This document shows positions 28,213-38,314 of a stretch of 64,000 nt of DNA, one piece after another. The first letter of the stretch is position 1, and the number at the start of each line of letters is the position of its first letter. Made by a program: the position numbers and the translations under genes. A model generated the notes under the pieces. The model was not told the origin of the DNA and ran no database searches. It saw only the letters and a program-made list of their open reading frames with translations. The DNA is from Methylomonas methanica (GTDB lineage: Bacteria; Pseudomonadota; Gammaproteobacteria; Methylococcales; Methylomonadaceae), in NCBI RefSeq assembly GCF_001644035.1, contig NZ_LUUG01000117.1, forward strand, positions 62,001 through 126,000, read 5' to 3'.

Positions 28213-28997
28213 TAACTGTGTTCGTTGGTTTGTAAGCCGTTCATGCTGATAGGCACTCGATAGCACCTGGATTGCAAATTACCGTCATCGTACAATTCGA
28301 AGACCCTATACCCAGGCGCTTGCGTGTCCAGTTCAAACTCGGTCGCAAACGGTTTGAACTGAAAACAGCTGGCCGGCGTAGCGAATATCGCTATTTGTTT
28401 ATGACTAGTTTGCATTTCCTGATGCAAATGGCCGCAAGTGATAGCTTTAGCTTGCGGAAAGCGTTCTGCTACTGCCAGCAATTCCTCGCCGTTCTCAATT
28501 TGCATCGTATCCATCCAGCTACTTTGGCTGGCAATACAATGATGGTGTATTGCGAGCAGGGCAGGCATCTCATTTGTGCTTAACGTTTGCTGTAAAAATG
28601 CCAGTTCTTCCTGTGATACAAACCCAGCGGGACTGCCCGGTTTTTGGCTGTTTAAGGCAATAATCTGCCAATTCTTCAGCAGCAGGTGTTTGCGGCAACT
28701 GACGAAACCTACGTTCAGCTCGGTTTCCATTAGTTCCCAGTCGTCATGATTACCCGGCAGACATAGGCAAGGTGTTTGATAAGTTTGCAGATGCCGGCAA
28801 ATTCGCCGGTAGCTATCGGCGCAAGGGTCTTGGCCTAAATCGCCGGTCAACAAAATCAGATCGAATGGGCCATGCGTGGCATGCGCGTGGGCCAGGGTTT
28901 TTTGGAAATACTGTTCCGTATCGATACCCAGCATTCTGTCGCCGACATGCGGCAATATATGCAGGTCTGTCAGCTGCAAGACTTTTAAGATTGGCAT
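28209..28997 (-). CDS. cpdA: 3',5'-cyclic AMP phosphodiesterase CpdA
   Basis: 262 residues with the complete metallophosphoesterase set: [33 protein letters not shown] and CGHLHQE, in the CpdA/Icc spacing. It hydrolyses cAMP to AMP in the cytoplasm. It is the last gene of a leftward run after the GDP-mannose hydrolase gene (three-base gap) and argA. Its presence implies cAMP signalling in this organism, relevant to the CRP-like dyad at 16183. Confidence 0.88.
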   Translation of the reverse strand: MPILKVLQLTDLHILPHVGDRMLGIDTEQYFQKTLAHAHATHGPFDLILLTGDLGQDPCADSYRRICRHLQTYQTPCLCLPGNHDDWELMETELNVGFVSCRKHLLLKNWQIIALNSQKPGSPAGFVSQEELAFLQQTLSTNEMPALLAIHHHCIASQSSWMDTMQIENGEELLAVAERFPQAKAITCGHLHQEMQTSHKQIAIFATPASCFQFKPFATEFELDTQAPGYRVFELYDDGNLQSRCYRVPISMNGLQTNEHSY

Positions 28998-29000
28998 TGT

Positions 29001-29453
29001 TCAGCGCAGATAGGGATAGTAGGCTTGGCTGTTAGGATGAACTTCACTCAAGTCTTCATGTTTGCCAAACCAACGGTAATTAGAATGTTGTTGTGCAGGT
29101 AACTGATTAATATCGATATCCAGCTGCAATTGATAGCCTAAAACCACGTAATGGGTACTTATACCCGGCTGTTTGGCAAAATTAGTGTCATACAGATGGG
29201 TGAAAGCACCGAGTAAATCAGCGCTTTCCATGCTGTAGGCAGTGCCCAATTCGGTTTCAGTGATTCTTTGAAACGCATCTTCCAGGGTTTCGGATTTAAA
29301 AATTCTGCCGCCGGGCACGAACCAATAGCCCGCCGCCGGTTCATTCACGCGCATGCCCATCAATATTTCGTCCTTGCTGGAACGTACAATTAAATCGATA
29401 GAGACTAAGGGGGTGTTTTTTACGACTGTAAGAAAATCCTGTTTATCGAGCAT
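29001..29453 (-). CDS. gmm: GDP-mannose mannosyl hydrolase (Nudix)
   Basis: 150 residues. The Nudix-like box reads GGRIFKSETLEDAFQRITET, lacking the usual REUxEE ending, a known feature of GDP-mannose mannosyl hydrolases. YWFVPGG and THYVVLGYQL are also family-like. These enzymes split GDP-mannose into GDP and mannose and influence polysaccharide supply. Sits between argA (38-base gap) and cpdA (three-base gap), probably in one transcript. Confidence 0.8.
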   Translation of the reverse strand: MLDKQDFLTVVKNTPLVSIDLIVRSSKDEILMGMRVNEPAAGYWFVPGGRIFKSETLEDAFQRITETELGTAYSMESADLLGAFTHLYDTNFAKQPGISTHYVVLGYQLQLDIDINQLPAQQHSNYRWFGKHEDLSEVHPNSQAYYPYLR

Positions 29454-29491
29454 CCTATATTCCGCGAGCTGATAGTGGGTGGAGGGTGATG

Positions 29492-30805
29492 TTAAACGTC
29501 TTTATACAATACCTTGGAATTGCGCTGATAGTTGTAAGCGCTTTTCATCGGCTCCGGCAAATCGTCGATTTCGCAAGGTGTAAAACCTCGCTCGACGAAC
29601 CAATGCACGGTTTGCGTGGAGCGCACGAACAGGCGCTGGATATGCTCGGTTTTGGCCTTATTGCCGAGATACTCCAGTAAGCTGTTGCCGCGCGCGCCTT
29701 TTTGATAGTCGGCATGCACCGCCAAGCAGGCGATTTCCGCGCTGTTGCCGTCGTTCATCACGTGAAAGGCCGTGCAGCCGATGATCAGGCCGTCCCGCTC
29801 GATGACGATGTAGTCGCCGATTTCCATTTCCAGCTTTTCCCGCGAACGCTTAACCAGGATACCTTGCAGTTCCAGAGGTTTGATTAGTTCCATAATGCCG
29901 CCGATATCGTCCAATGTCGCCGGCCTAACGGTTTCGAACGCGTTAGAGCTGATCAGCGTACCGATACCGTCGCGGGTAAACAGCTCCAGGAGTAGGGCGC
30001 CGTCCACATGGCGATTGATCAAGTGCGCGCGCTGTACGCCTTTTTCGCAGCTTTGCATCGCGGCGCGCAGTGAGCGGGCGACTTCATCAGGTAGTGTCGG
30101 CGTATCTTGCAAGAGTGCCGAGACTTGAATCGTTGTGAGCTGTTGGATCGGCCGGTTATCGTCAGGCGATACGCAGTTTTGTTCGGTTAGCAAAATTAAT
30201 TTTTCGGCTTGCAAGGCGATGGCTACTTCGGTGGCGACTTCCTCGGCTGACAAGTTGAACACTTCGCCGCTGGGAGAATAACCAATGGGTGAAATCAGTA
30301 CCACATTCTGCTGATCCAACTGTTGATGGATGGCTTGGGCATCGATGCGCCGTACCTTGCCGGTATGGCAATAGTCGATGCCGTCTAATACTCCCAAAGG
30401 TTTGGCGGTAACAAAATTGCCGGACGCGACGCGTATCTTCGCGCCGGCCATCGGCGAACCGGAAACGCCCATCGATAACAGCGCTTCAATTTCCACCCGC
30501 ACCAGTCCTGCCGCTTGCTTCACATATTGCAGCGTCGTGGCATCGGTGATGCGTAAATGGTGGTGAAACTGCGGCGTGTCGCCATGCCCTGTGACTTGCT
30601 CGTCGATCTGCGGGCGAATGCCATGCACCAGCACCAGTCTGATGCCCAGACTTCTCAACAACGCGAAATCGTGAATCAGATTGTCGAAATCAGGCTCCGT
30701 CACCGCGCTACCACCGAAAAAAATCACGAAAGTGCGATTGCGGTGGGCGTGGATGTAGGGAGACGAGTTTCTGAACCAATTAACGAAAGTTGATTGATGT
30801 TCCAT
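29492..30805 (-). CDS. argA: N-acetylglutamate synthase
   Basis: 437 residues from ATG 30805 (MEHQSTFVNWFRNSSPYIHA), matching classical ArgA (about 440). A longer frame to 30868 adds non-family residues. The N-terminal part is an amino-acid-kinase fold (VIFFGGSAV; LVLVHGIRPQID), which binds the arginine feedback inhibitor. The C-terminal part is a GNAT domain (IERDGLIIGCTAFHVM; EIACLAVHADYQKGARGNSL). It acetylates glutamate, the first step of arginine synthesis. Downstream of the AlbA_2 membrane protein gene (73-base gap). Confidence 0.95.
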   Translation of the reverse strand: MEHQSTFVNWFRNSSPYIHAHRNRTFVIFFGGSAVTEPDFDNLIHDFALLRSLGIRLVLVHGIRPQIDEQVTGHGDTPQFHHHLRITDATTLQYVKQAAGLVRVEIEALLSMGVSGSPMAGAKIRVASGNFVTAKPLGVLDGIDYCHTGKVRRIDAQAIHQQLDQQNVVLISPIGYSPSGEVFNLSAEEVATEVAIALQAEKLILLTEQNCVSPDDNRPIQQLTTIQVSALLQDTPTLPDEVARSLRAAMQSCEKGVQRAHLINRHVDGALLLELFTRDGIGTLISSNAFETVRPATLDDIGGIMELIKPLELQGILVKRSREKLEMEIGDYIVIERDGLIIGCTAFHVMNDGNSAEIACLAVHADYQKGARGNSLLEYLGNKAKTEHIQRLFVRSTQTVHWFVERGFTPCEIDDLPEPMKSAYNYQRNSKVLYKDV

Positions 30806-30878
30806 GGTGTGTGATGGTTTGCGACGTCGCTGGCTGCTTAGTTTAACTTTGCCGGCGTTAAAACCCAATCAGGGCTGG

Positions 30879-31712
30879 TTACTTGGCTTTTTTCCAACGG
30901 CTGGCAACATAATCCAACGCTTCTTGAATGTTGAGATCCCGAGTGCCACCGCCGGTTCGTACGAAGAATTTGGGTGTGTTGCTCTGAGTCAGAAATACCG
31001 GCCGATGTGAGGGTGAAACGATGACTCGGCACACATCACGGTCGGTCAGCTTATGAAATAACACATGTATAAGCGGGCATAAATCGGCACCCAGATTGCT
31101 GGAGATTGCGGTCATCAAGGTTTGCTCGAAGCCATCGTGATCGGGTTTTTTTAGGGTTTGAAAATCGGATTCCAGACCCATGATCTCGCCGTTGTCGGCC
31201 ACGCCGATCAGCAAAGTGCCGCCAACCGGACTGTTAAAGAAGCCGGCCAGGGTTTTCATAATCACGCCTTCCAGGGTCTTATTGACGCGTTGCTCCTGGA
31301 TATCCCAGCGCAGCGACGATTTAAACTCCAATAACGGCCCTTCGCCTTGACGGATGATGGTCGGCAAATCTTTTTCCAGCTCGATTTTCAGTGCGTCCAG
31401 ATCCACCAGCCGTTTATGCAGAATCTGATAAAAGCCTAGCGACAGCAAGCCCAGTATCGCGCCAATTTCGGCGTAAAAAAAGATCAGATTATTCTGATTA
31501 ATTTGGCCGGTCATCACCTCTTTGAACTGACTCAATACGAATTCGATTGAGGAAAGCGGGTCGGCGTTGCGCTCGCGCGAGCTAATATAATCGTAACTGG
31601 GCGCTAATAAAAATATCCCCATCCCGGCACCAATCCAGCCGGCTATGAAATAGATTTTTAGCTTTTGTTTCCAGATGTAGAGCAGTTGGAGGAGGAAGCG
31701 TTTCATCGGCAA
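30879..31712 (-). CDS. Membrane-anchored AlbA_2 (Schlafen-type) domain protein
   Basis: 277 residues. Two transmembrane segments (about 18-38 and 82-102) are followed by a cytoplasmic AlbA_2 domain (about 120-260). Its motifs are EGPLLEFKSSLRWD, then KTLAGFFNSPVGGTLLIGV and DNGEIMGLESDF. AlbA_2 domains occur in putative transcriptional regulators and in Schlafen-related nucleic-acid enzymes. Here it is tethered to the membrane, which is less common. Function unknown. It precedes argA on the same strand. Two adjacent Met codons leave the exact start open by two residues. Confidence 0.78.
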   Translation of the reverse strand: MPMKRFLLQLLYIWKQKLKIYFIAGWIGAGMGIFLLAPSYDYISSRERNADPLSSIEFVLSQFKEVMTGQINQNNLIFFYAEIGAILGLLSLGFYQILHKRLVDLDALKIELEKDLPTIIRQGEGPLLEFKSSLRWDIQEQRVNKTLEGVIMKTLAGFFNSPVGGTLLIGVADNGEIMGLESDFQTLKKPDHDGFEQTLMTAISSNLGADLCPLIHVLFHKLTDRDVCRVIVSPSHRPVFLTQSNTPKFFVRTGGGTRDLNIQEALDYVASRWKKAK

Positions 31713-31991
31713 ATGGGATTAAGGCGAATTCGGGGCGGTAATGAATCAATTACACAGTTGAGCCGGTTTTGATCGCTCCATCCGCAATCGCTATCAAAAA
31801 TTAAGTGCTATACCCTGGGGTGCAGCGCTGAGAAATTTGGCGAAGGTTGTCGGGCGTTAGCCTTATTAGTCAGGCGGCTTCCGGGTATTTTCTGAAGCGG
31901 TAGATGACATCGTGTCCGCTAAAATGCAAGGTTCAAGACTTGACGGCGTTTCAACAGTCTACACCGCCAAGCCTCTACCAGCATCGCTTTC
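31713..31991. other. Intergenic gap before the ilvD 3' end
   Basis: 279 bases between the start of the AlbA_2 gene and the stop of ilvD. It should hold the promoter of the AlbA_2-argA run. I see no confident -35/-10 pair, repeat or RNA gene. Confidence 0.4.
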
Positions 31992-33842
31992 TTAATGATC
32001 CTCAAGCCGCGACAAATCTCGCACCGCCCCCTTATCGGCGGAAGTGGCAAAATAGGCATAGGCTTTCAGTGCTACAGACACTTTGCGCGGACGTGGCTTG
32101 GCCGGTTTCCAGCCGAGTTTGGCCTGTTCGGTCCGGCGCTGGGCCAGTTCCTCGTCGCTGACCAATACATTGATCGTGCGATTGGGAATATCGATGCGGA
32201 TACGGTCGCCGTTGCGCACCAGACCAATCGCCCCACCTGCCGCCGCTTCCGGCGAGCAGTGGCCGATGGATAAACCGGAGGTGCCGCCGGAAAAACGGCC
32301 GTCGGTCAACAGTGCGCAGGCTTTGCCCAAACCCTTGGATTTGATATAGCTGGTCGGATACAGCATTTCTTGCATGCCGGGGCCGCCTTTGGGGCCTTCG
32401 TAGCGTACCACCACCACGTCGCCTGCTTTGACTTTATTGTTCAAGATATTCTCGACGGCTTCGTCTTGCGATTCGACCACATGGGCGCTGCCTTCAAACA
32501 CCAGCAGGCTGTCGTCCACGCCAGCTGTTTTGATCACGCAGCCGTCCAGGGCGATATTGCCATGGAGTACCGCCAAACCGCCTTCCAAACTGAAGGCATG
32601 TTCAATGGAGCGAATACAGCCTGCAGCGCGATCCTTGTCCAGGCTGGGCCAGCGGGAGTTCTGACTGAAAGCAACCTGAGTCGGAATCCCGCCCGGCCCG
32701 GCTTTGTAAAACGTTTCAACTGCTTCGCTGGGGTTCGCGGCAATGTCCCATTGTGCGATGGCCTCACCCAGGGTTTTGGCGTGCACGGTGGGTACGTCGG
32801 TATGCAGTTTGCCGGCCCGATTCAGTTCCGCCAGAATTGCCATTATGCCGCCCGCGCGGTGCACGTCTTCGATATGGTATTTATCGGTGTTGGGTGCCAC
32901 TTTACACAATTGTGGTATCACTTTGGACATGCGATCGATGTCGGCCAGTGTGAAATCGATACCCGCTTCTTGAGCGATGGCCAGCAGATGCAAAATGGTA
33001 TTGGTCGAGCCGCCCATGGCAATATCGAGCGCGATAGCATTTTCAAACGCTTTAAAGCCGACCGAACGCGGTAGCACCGATTCGTCGTTTTGATCGTAGT
33101 ATTGTTTGGCCAGTTCGACAATTCGCCGTCCGGCTTGTTTGAATAACTGTTCGCGGTCTGCGTGGGTGGCAAGCACCGTGCCGTTCCCGGGCAAGGATAA
33201 GCCCAAAGCCTCTGTCAGGCAGTTCATGGAATTGGCGGTGAACATGCCTGAGCAAGAGCCGCAAGTTGGACAGGCGGAGCGCTCGACAGCTGCTAAGTCC
33301 ACATCTGAGACTTTGCTGTCGGCCGCCATCACCATCGCATCGACCAAATCCAGTTTTTTGATGTCGGCACGTTCAGCCAAACGCACTTTGCCGGCCTCCA
33401 TCGGCCCACCGGAAACAAAAATGACCGGGATGTTGATGCGCATCGCCGCCATCAACATGCCGGGGGTGATTTTGTCGCAATTGGAAATACACACCAGCGC
33501 ATCGGCGCAGTGCGCATTGACCATGTACTCAACGCTGTCGGCAATCAGATCGCGGCTGGGCAAGCTATACAGCATGCCGTCGTGCCCCATAGCAATACCG
33601 TCATCCACGGCGATGGTATTAAATTCCTTTGCCACGCCGCCGGCTTGTTCGATCTCGCGCGCCACCAGTTGCCCCAGGTCTTTCAAATGCACATGGCCGG
33701 GCACGAACTGAGTGAAGGAGTTGGCTATGGCGATAATCGGTTTATCGAAGTCGCCGTCTTTCATGCCGGTGGCGCGCCACAGCGCGCGCGCGCCCGCCAT
33801 ATTGCGGCCTTGAGTGGTGGTATGAGAACGATATGCAGGCAT
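31992..33842 (-). CDS. ilvD: Dihydroxy-acid dehydratase
   Basis: 616 residues from ATG 33842 ([19 protein letters not shown]), the usual IlvD length. Fe-S cluster cysteines appear in [12 protein letters not shown] and in [18 protein letters not shown]. Also family-typical are [15 protein letters not shown] and [16 protein letters not shown]. It dehydrates 2,3-dihydroxy acids in valine, leucine and isoleucine synthesis. No other ilv gene is near. Confidence 0.97.
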   Translation of the reverse strand: MPAYRSHTTTQGRNMAGARALWRATGMKDGDFDKPIIAIANSFTQFVPGHVHLKDLGQLVAREIEQAGGVAKEFNTIAVDDGIAMGHDGMLYSLPSRDLIADSVEYMVNAHCADALVCISNCDKITPGMLMAAMRINIPVIFVSGGPMEAGKVRLAERADIKKLDLVDAMVMAADSKVSDVDLAAVERSACPTCGSCSGMFTANSMNCLTEALGLSLPGNGTVLATHADREQLFKQAGRRIVELAKQYYDQNDESVLPRSVGFKAFENAIALDIAMGGSTNTILHLLAIAQEAGIDFTLADIDRMSKVIPQLCKVAPNTDKYHIEDVHRAGGIMAILAELNRAGKLHTDVPTVHAKTLGEAIAQWDIAANPSEAVETFYKAGPGGIPTQVAFSQNSRWPSLDKDRAAGCIRSIEHAFSLEGGLAVLHGNIALDGCVIKTAGVDDSLLVFEGSAHVVESQDEAVENILNNKVKAGDVVVVRYEGPKGGPGMQEMLYPTSYIKSKGLGKACALLTDGRFSGGTSGLSIGHCSPEAAAGGAIGLVRNGDRIRIDIPNRTINVLVSDEELAQRRTEQAKLGWKPAKPRPRKVSVALKAYAYFATSADKGAVRDLSRLEDH

Positions 33843-33937
33843 GATGATTCCAACTGAAAGCAAAAGCGGCGCTTAAACTGCCGCGGGAAAGGGCGTCGTT
33901 TACCGCAGTAAAGTACTGCGGATAAATAGTTTAAAAG

Positions 33938-34576
33938 TTAAAAACTGTCCCAGCCGCTGGAGCGGCGGCGCCAGCTAAGTTTGGGCAGAATAAAGCCCAG
34001 CAAGACGCCGAATAAGGCCAAGCCGCCGCCGTATAAAAACCAGTCCTGGTTACTGCTATCGGTTAATGCCTGATTTTCGCGTTTCAACTGTTGTAGCTCG
34101 CGCTCGACGGAGATTACGCGTTCCTGCAATTGGTCGCGCTGTTGTTTGAGTTGTATCGCATTGGCAGCGGTTTGCTGAAGTTCGCTAAGGTCTGCGCTGA
34201 GCTTGTCCCGTTCTTTGCCAATTTCCTGACTGTTGGCTTGTCCGGCTTTAAGTTGTTTGTTTTCTTCCTGCAGCATTTCGAGTTTTTTGCTGGCGGCTTC
34301 CAGCTGATTACGGGCACTGGGTTCGCCGGTTAGGTAACGGCTGAGAATGAAGCCTTCCGCGCCGGTACTGGTTTGGATATAGGTGTAGCCGTTCTCGGTA
34401 CTTTCTTGCAATACGCTGACAGGAATACCGTTTTCCAACATTTTTACGATCTTGGTGCGCTCGCTTTCGCCGCTACGCAACGGCACCTCGACTTTGTCGG
34501 TGACGTAGGCGGTTCTTGCCATGGCAAGCGGGCTAATCAGCAGACAGGCAAAAATGTAGGCAAAAGATTTTTTCAC
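33938..34576 (-). CDS. SH3-domain membrane protein (TIGR04211/YgiM type)
   Basis: 212 residues from GTG 34576, chosen because it begins a clean signal peptide (KKSFAYIFACLLISPLAMA). An open frame reaching 34756 would run into the argF gene. After the signal comes a bacterial SH3 domain (about 25-90, TDKVEVPLRSGESERTKIV; GAEGFILSRYL). A long coiled coil (95-175) follows, then a C-terminal membrane anchor (about 183-203) and a basic end. Such proteins face the periplasm; the role is not established. Follows argF by 47 bases. Confidence 0.85.
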   Translation of the reverse strand: MKKSFAYIFACLLISPLAMARTAYVTDKVEVPLRSGESERTKIVKMLENGIPVSVLQESTENGYTYIQTSTGAEGFILSRYLTGEPSARNQLEAASKKLEMLQEENKQLKAGQANSQEIGKERDKLSADLSELQQTAANAIQLKQQRDQLQERVISVERELQQLKRENQALTDSSNQDWFLYGGGLALFGVLLGFILPKLSWRRRSSGWDSF

Positions 34577-34623
34577 AGTATCACTCTTCGTTCGGCTTAA
34601 ATAAAGCGGCGATTCTAGCGAAA

Positions 34624-35523
34624 TTATCGACAGATGAGAAATTCCAGTAGTGCTTTCTGGGCGTGCAGGCGATTCTCGGCTTCCGGAAATATTACGCTTT
34701 GCGGGCCGTCGATCACCTCTGCCGTGACTTCTTCGCCGCGATGCGCAGGCAGACAATGCATGAACAGTGCATCGGATTTGGCGGCAGCCATGGTTTTGCT
34801 GTTGACCTGAAAATCCTTAAATACGAATTCGCGTTTTTTCTGTTCCTCTTCCTGGCCCATGCTGGCCCAGACGTCGGTTACGACCAAGTCGGCTTGTTGC
34901 GCGGCTTGCTCCGGCGTATTGAAAAACGCTACTCGGTGCCCAGCCGCATCGACGATACTTTGCTGCGGACGATAATCGATAGGGCAGGCGATGTTTAATT
35001 TAAAGTTGAATTGCCGTGCGGCGTTAATATAGGAATGACACATGTTATTGCCGTCGCCGATCCAGGCCACGGTTTTGCCGGCGATGTCGCCACGCAGTTC
35101 AAAATAGGTCTGCATGTCCGCCAGCAACTGACACGGATGCAACAAATCCGTCAGACCGTTGATCACGGGTACCCGCGAATACTTGGCAAAGGTCGTTACT
35201 GTTTCATGATTGTTGGTCCGCAGCATGATGCAATCCACCATGCTGGATATGACCCTGGCGCTGTCTTCCAGCGGTTCGCCGCGACCCAATTGCGTGTCGC
35301 GCGGTGACAGAAACAGCGCAGTTCCGCCGAATTGGGCCATGCCGGCTTCGAAGGAGATGCGGGTCCGGGTCGAGGATTTTTCGAAAATCATCGCCAGTAC
35401 TTTGCCTTTGAAAGGCTGATAGTCCGGGTCGCGATGCGCTTTGAGTTGAATCGCCCGTTGGATCAGGGTGTGTAATTCGGCGCTGGACAAATCCAGCAGA
35501 CTGATGAAGTGTCTGGGTTGCAT
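34624..35523 (-). CDS. argF: Ornithine carbamoyltransferase
   Basis: 299 residues. Carbamoyl-phosphate loop [10 protein letters not shown], ornithine-side motifs [13 protein letters not shown] and [12 protein letters not shown] are all present. It makes citrulline from ornithine and carbamoyl phosphate. The ATG lies two bases after the argD stop, so argD-argF form one leftward operon, probably with the SH3 gene behind. Confidence 0.97.
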   Translation of the reverse strand: MQPRHFISLLDLSSAELHTLIQRAIQLKAHRDPDYQPFKGKVLAMIFEKSSTRTRISFEAGMAQFGGTALFLSPRDTQLGRGEPLEDSARVISSMVDCIMLRTNNHETVTTFAKYSRVPVINGLTDLLHPCQLLADMQTYFELRGDIAGKTVAWIGDGNNMCHSYINAARQFNFKLNIACPIDYRPQQSIVDAAGHRVAFFNTPEQAAQQADLVVTDVWASMGQEEEQKKREFVFKDFQVNSKTMAAAKSDALFMHCLPAHRGEEVTAEVIDGPQSVIFPEAENRLHAQKALLEFLICR

Positions 35524-35525
35524 GG

Positions 35526-36701
35526 TTATTGTCTGCTAAATTCCTGAATGAGCGCTGCCAAGGTTTCGGTCAGCGTTAGTATTTGTGCGTCGTCGATAAT
35601 CAGCGGCGGCAATAAACGGATAGTGCTGTCGGCGGTGACGTTGATCAACAAGCCTTGTGCCAAGGCCTTGCCGACCAATTCGCCACAAGGCCGGTCCAGT
35701 TCAATGCCTATCATCAAGCCTTTATGCCGAATATCCACGATATGGGGATTGCCCGCTAATGCATCTTTGAAGAGTTGGCAAATCCGCGCGCCTTTGGTTT
35801 GGGCATCGGCAATCAGTGTGCCGGTCGTTAACGTTTCCAGTACTGCCAACGCCGCGCTACAGGCCAGAGGGTTGCCACCAAAGGTGGAGCCGTGATTGCC
35901 GGCTTGTAATACTTCCGCAGCTTTGCCACGCGCCAAGCAGGCGCCAATCGGCACGCCGTTACCCAGGGCTTTAGCCATCGTGCATACATCCGGCAGGATG
36001 TCATTATGTTGATAGGCCAGAAAGCGCCCGGTACGGCCGGCACCGGTCTGAATTTCGTCCAGCATCATCAGTAAATTATGCCGATCACACAGAACGCGAA
36101 TTTGATTCAAATAATCCGCGGCCGGAATGTTCACACCACCTTCACCTTGCACCGGTTCGACCAGAATCGCCACGATGTTTTTATCCGCCGCGATGGCGGT
36201 TTCGATAGCAGCAATGTTGTTATACGGCACATGCGTAAATCCAGCCAGCAACGGGGTGAAGCCTTGCTTGATTTTGGCGTTCCCGGTTGCGCTCAAAGTA
36301 CCCATGGTCCGGCCATGGAAGCTTTTTTTCATGGTCAAAACCACGGGATTGTCGATGCCTTGTTGATGGCCGTATTTGCGCGCAATTTTAATCGCCGCTT
36401 CGTTGGCTTCCGCGCCGGAATTGCTGAAAAACACATTATCCATGCCGCTCAGCTCGATTAATTTATCCGCGAGTTGCGACTGTAGTTCCACGCCGTACAG
36501 ATTGGAGGTATGCAGCAGGGTTTTGCTTTGCCGGCAGAGCGCTTCATGCACGGCCGGATGGGCGTGACCGAGGTTGCATACGGCAATGCCGGCGACCGAG
36601 TCGAGATAGCGGCGTCCAGCGGTATCCCACAGCCATGCGCCTTCGCCGCGTGCAAAAGTGACCGACTGGCGGGCATAAGTAGGCATGATGTGACTGGTCA
36701 T
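35526..36701 (-). CDS. argD: Acetylornithine aminotransferase
   Basis: 391 residues, class III PLP aminotransferase. Visible parts: [20 protein letters not shown] at the start, [20 protein letters not shown], and [16 protein letters not shown] with the PLP-binding Asp. The Schiff-base Lys is in [15 protein letters not shown], and [17 protein letters not shown] follows. It transaminates N-acetylglutamate semialdehyde. First gene of argD-argF. Confidence 0.95.
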   Translation of the reverse strand: MTSHIMPTYARQSVTFARGEGAWLWDTAGRRYLDSVAGIAVCNLGHAHPAVHEALCRQSKTLLHTSNLYGVELQSQLADKLIELSGMDNVFFSNSGAEANEAAIKIARKYGHQQGIDNPVVLTMKKSFHGRTMGTLSATGNAKIKQGFTPLLAGFTHVPYNNIAAIETAIAADKNIVAILVEPVQGEGGVNIPAADYLNQIRVLCDRHNLLMMLDEIQTGAGRTGRFLAYQHNDILPDVCTMAKALGNGVPIGACLARGKAAEVLQAGNHGSTFGGNPLACSAALAVLETLTTGTLIADAQTKGARICQLFKDALAGNPHIVDIRHKGLMIGIELDRPCGELVGKALAQGLLINVTADSTIRLLPPLIIDDAQILTLTETLAALIQEFSRQ

Positions 36702-36975
36702 TGTGCTAAGACTCTGAAAGTGTTTTGAAAAACGCTATTCGCTCGAAAAAAGCGCGCGATTATATTTTTTTCATCCCGTATAAGCAATAAATAGTTTTTC
36801 CTGAAAATCCGGTAATTCGCTCGATGTGCAAAACCTTATCGGGGCGGCTTCCAGCAAATTTTCGAGTGCCGGGGCGTTTGTTATAAATCTGTAACATTGA
36901 TGCTTTAAATTCTTGCAAATTAAGCTGTTTCGACCGGTTTGAATTTACCGGCGATATACTCACAAAGGACTTGCG

Positions 36976-37488
36976 TTGAACGACAACGAACATCTTTTAG
37001 ACGATAAAAAGCACATCGTTTCCATCCGGTTAAACAATTCCGACCGGATTGCCGTGCGTGCCATGGCGGCTCGGCTGTTTGTGCGTGAGTCCGAATTGTA
37101 CCGGTTTGCGGTCTACCATTTGCTAAATCGTTTACACAAGCTGCACGAAGACACGTGCGTCGGTAGCGATTTGTTACCGTTATTTATCGAATTTAAAGAC
37201 GAGCTCAATACCCATTTAGGCTTGAAAAAGCATCAGCTGTTCAAGATTTTTAACGGCAAGAACCCTGATCCGGAAAAGTTTGTGTCTATGGCTGATATCG
37301 AGCTGTTGTTACTGCCGCAACACGCGGTGCGTCAGCGTTTACAACAAATGAACGAGGCTGCCGGGCAGCGTAGAGCCGACACCAATGCCTGGCTTTTGGA
37401 ATACTTGAAGGAGAAATACCGCTTCAGTGTGTACGACCCGGATGCGGAATTGCCGTTGCTGGATTCGCTGGCTCTGGAAAATAGATAA
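36976..37488 (+). CDS. Unknown protein with an RHH-like N-terminus
   Basis: 170 residues. TTG start at 36976 with AAAGGA seven bases upstream; no ATG fits better. Residues 12-55 have strand-helix-helix character (HIVSIRLNNSDRIAVRAMAA then RESELYRFAVYHLLNRLHKL), like ribbon-helix-helix DNA-binding proteins. The rest is helical with a conserved-looking LGLKKHQLFKIFNGKNPDPE. I do not recognise the family. It is divergent from argD and upstream of dhaL. A regulatory role is inference only. Confidence 0.7.
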   Translation: MNDNEHLLDDKKHIVSIRLNNSDRIAVRAMAARLFVRESELYRFAVYHLLNRLHKLHEDTCVGSDLLPLFIEFKDELNTHLGLKKHQLFKIFNGKNPDPEKFVSMADIELLLLPQHAVRQRLQQMNEAAGQRRADTNAWLLEYLKEKYRFSVYDPDAELPLLDSLALENR

Positions 37489-37653
37489 ATCGTAAGTCAT
37501 TTCAATTATACCCGGCCGGTATTGGGCGAATGGGTTCTGACGTATTGCCGATTTTATCCAGTGCCCTATGTTTGACGAGTGCTTACAGCTGGACAGTAGT
37601 GGTACGTTTTAGCTATGCTCCTCGATCACATTGTTTTGTCGCGCGGAGGCTGT

Positions 37654-38301
37654 ATGTCATTGACCCCATCATTGTTTCCGGAATTGATTCAAGCGCTGAT
37701 CGCTACTATCGATGCGCATGCCGAGGAAATAACCGAATTGGATCAGGCGATAGGCGACGGCGACCACGTGTTTAATTTACAACGTGGTTTGCAGGCCTTG
37801 CGCGAGCATGCCGGCGAGATAGCGCCTCTCGACTGGGTTGCGGCGTGGCAGAAAATCGGCATGACGGTGATGGCCGCTGTAGGCGGTGCTTCCGGCTCCC
37901 TGTATGCGACTTTGTTTATTGCCCTGGCGAAGCAGGGTAAAGACAAAGTCATTGATTTATCCGGATTCTCCGAGGCATTTCTACAGGCGGTGGAGGCCGT
38001 GAAGCAGCGCGGCAAGGCCGATGTCGGCGAGAAGACCCTGTTGGATGTGCTGGTGCCGGTGGCGGTGGTATTGCGAGACGAGGCTGCTGCCGGCAAACCG
38101 TTAACTGAGATTCTGGAGCGGCTTTGCGCCGTGGCGGCCGAAGGTGTGGAAGCCACTCGCGAGATGCTGGCTACCAAGGGCCGCGCTTCGTTTCTGGGCG
38201 AACGCAGCAAGGGCCATATCGACGCCGGTGCCAAGACTGCGCAGTTGATGATCGCGGCGATAGCCGAGGTGTTGAAAAACGCCCAAGCTCAGCCCACTTA
38301 G
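37654..38301 (+). CDS. dhaL: Dihydroxyacetone kinase, nucleotide-binding subunit DhaL
   Basis: 215 residues from ATG 37654, which has GGAGG before it; an in-frame ATG at 37615 lacks one. The Mg-nucleotide motif is ELDQAIGDGDHVFNLQRGL, where the common form after DGDH is Gly. MAAVGGASGSLYATLF and GEKTLLDVLVP also match DhaL. It carries the nucleotide that phosphorylates dihydroxyacetone held by DhaK. Unusually, the dhaK gene is convergent with this gene, with only 13 bases between the stops. Confidence 0.9.
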   Translation: MSLTPSLFPELIQALIATIDAHAEEITELDQAIGDGDHVFNLQRGLQALREHAGEIAPLDWVAAWQKIGMTVMAAVGGASGSLYATLFIALAKQGKDKVIDLSGFSEAFLQAVEAVKQRGKADVGEKTLLDVLVPVAVVLRDEAAAGKPLTEILERLCAVAAEGVEATREMLATKGRASFLGERSKGHIDAGAKTAQLMIAAIAEVLKNAQAQPT

Positions 38302-38314
38302 GCTGCTACCCGTT

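Noticed and set aside
34577-34756. N-terminal extension of the SH3 protein
   Set aside because: It overlaps the argF coding region, and the signal peptide begins at GTG 34576.
36760-36993. 77-codon minus-strand open frame between argD and the RHH-like gene
   Set aside because: Overlaps the ribosome site and start of the rightward gene; no protein-like pattern.
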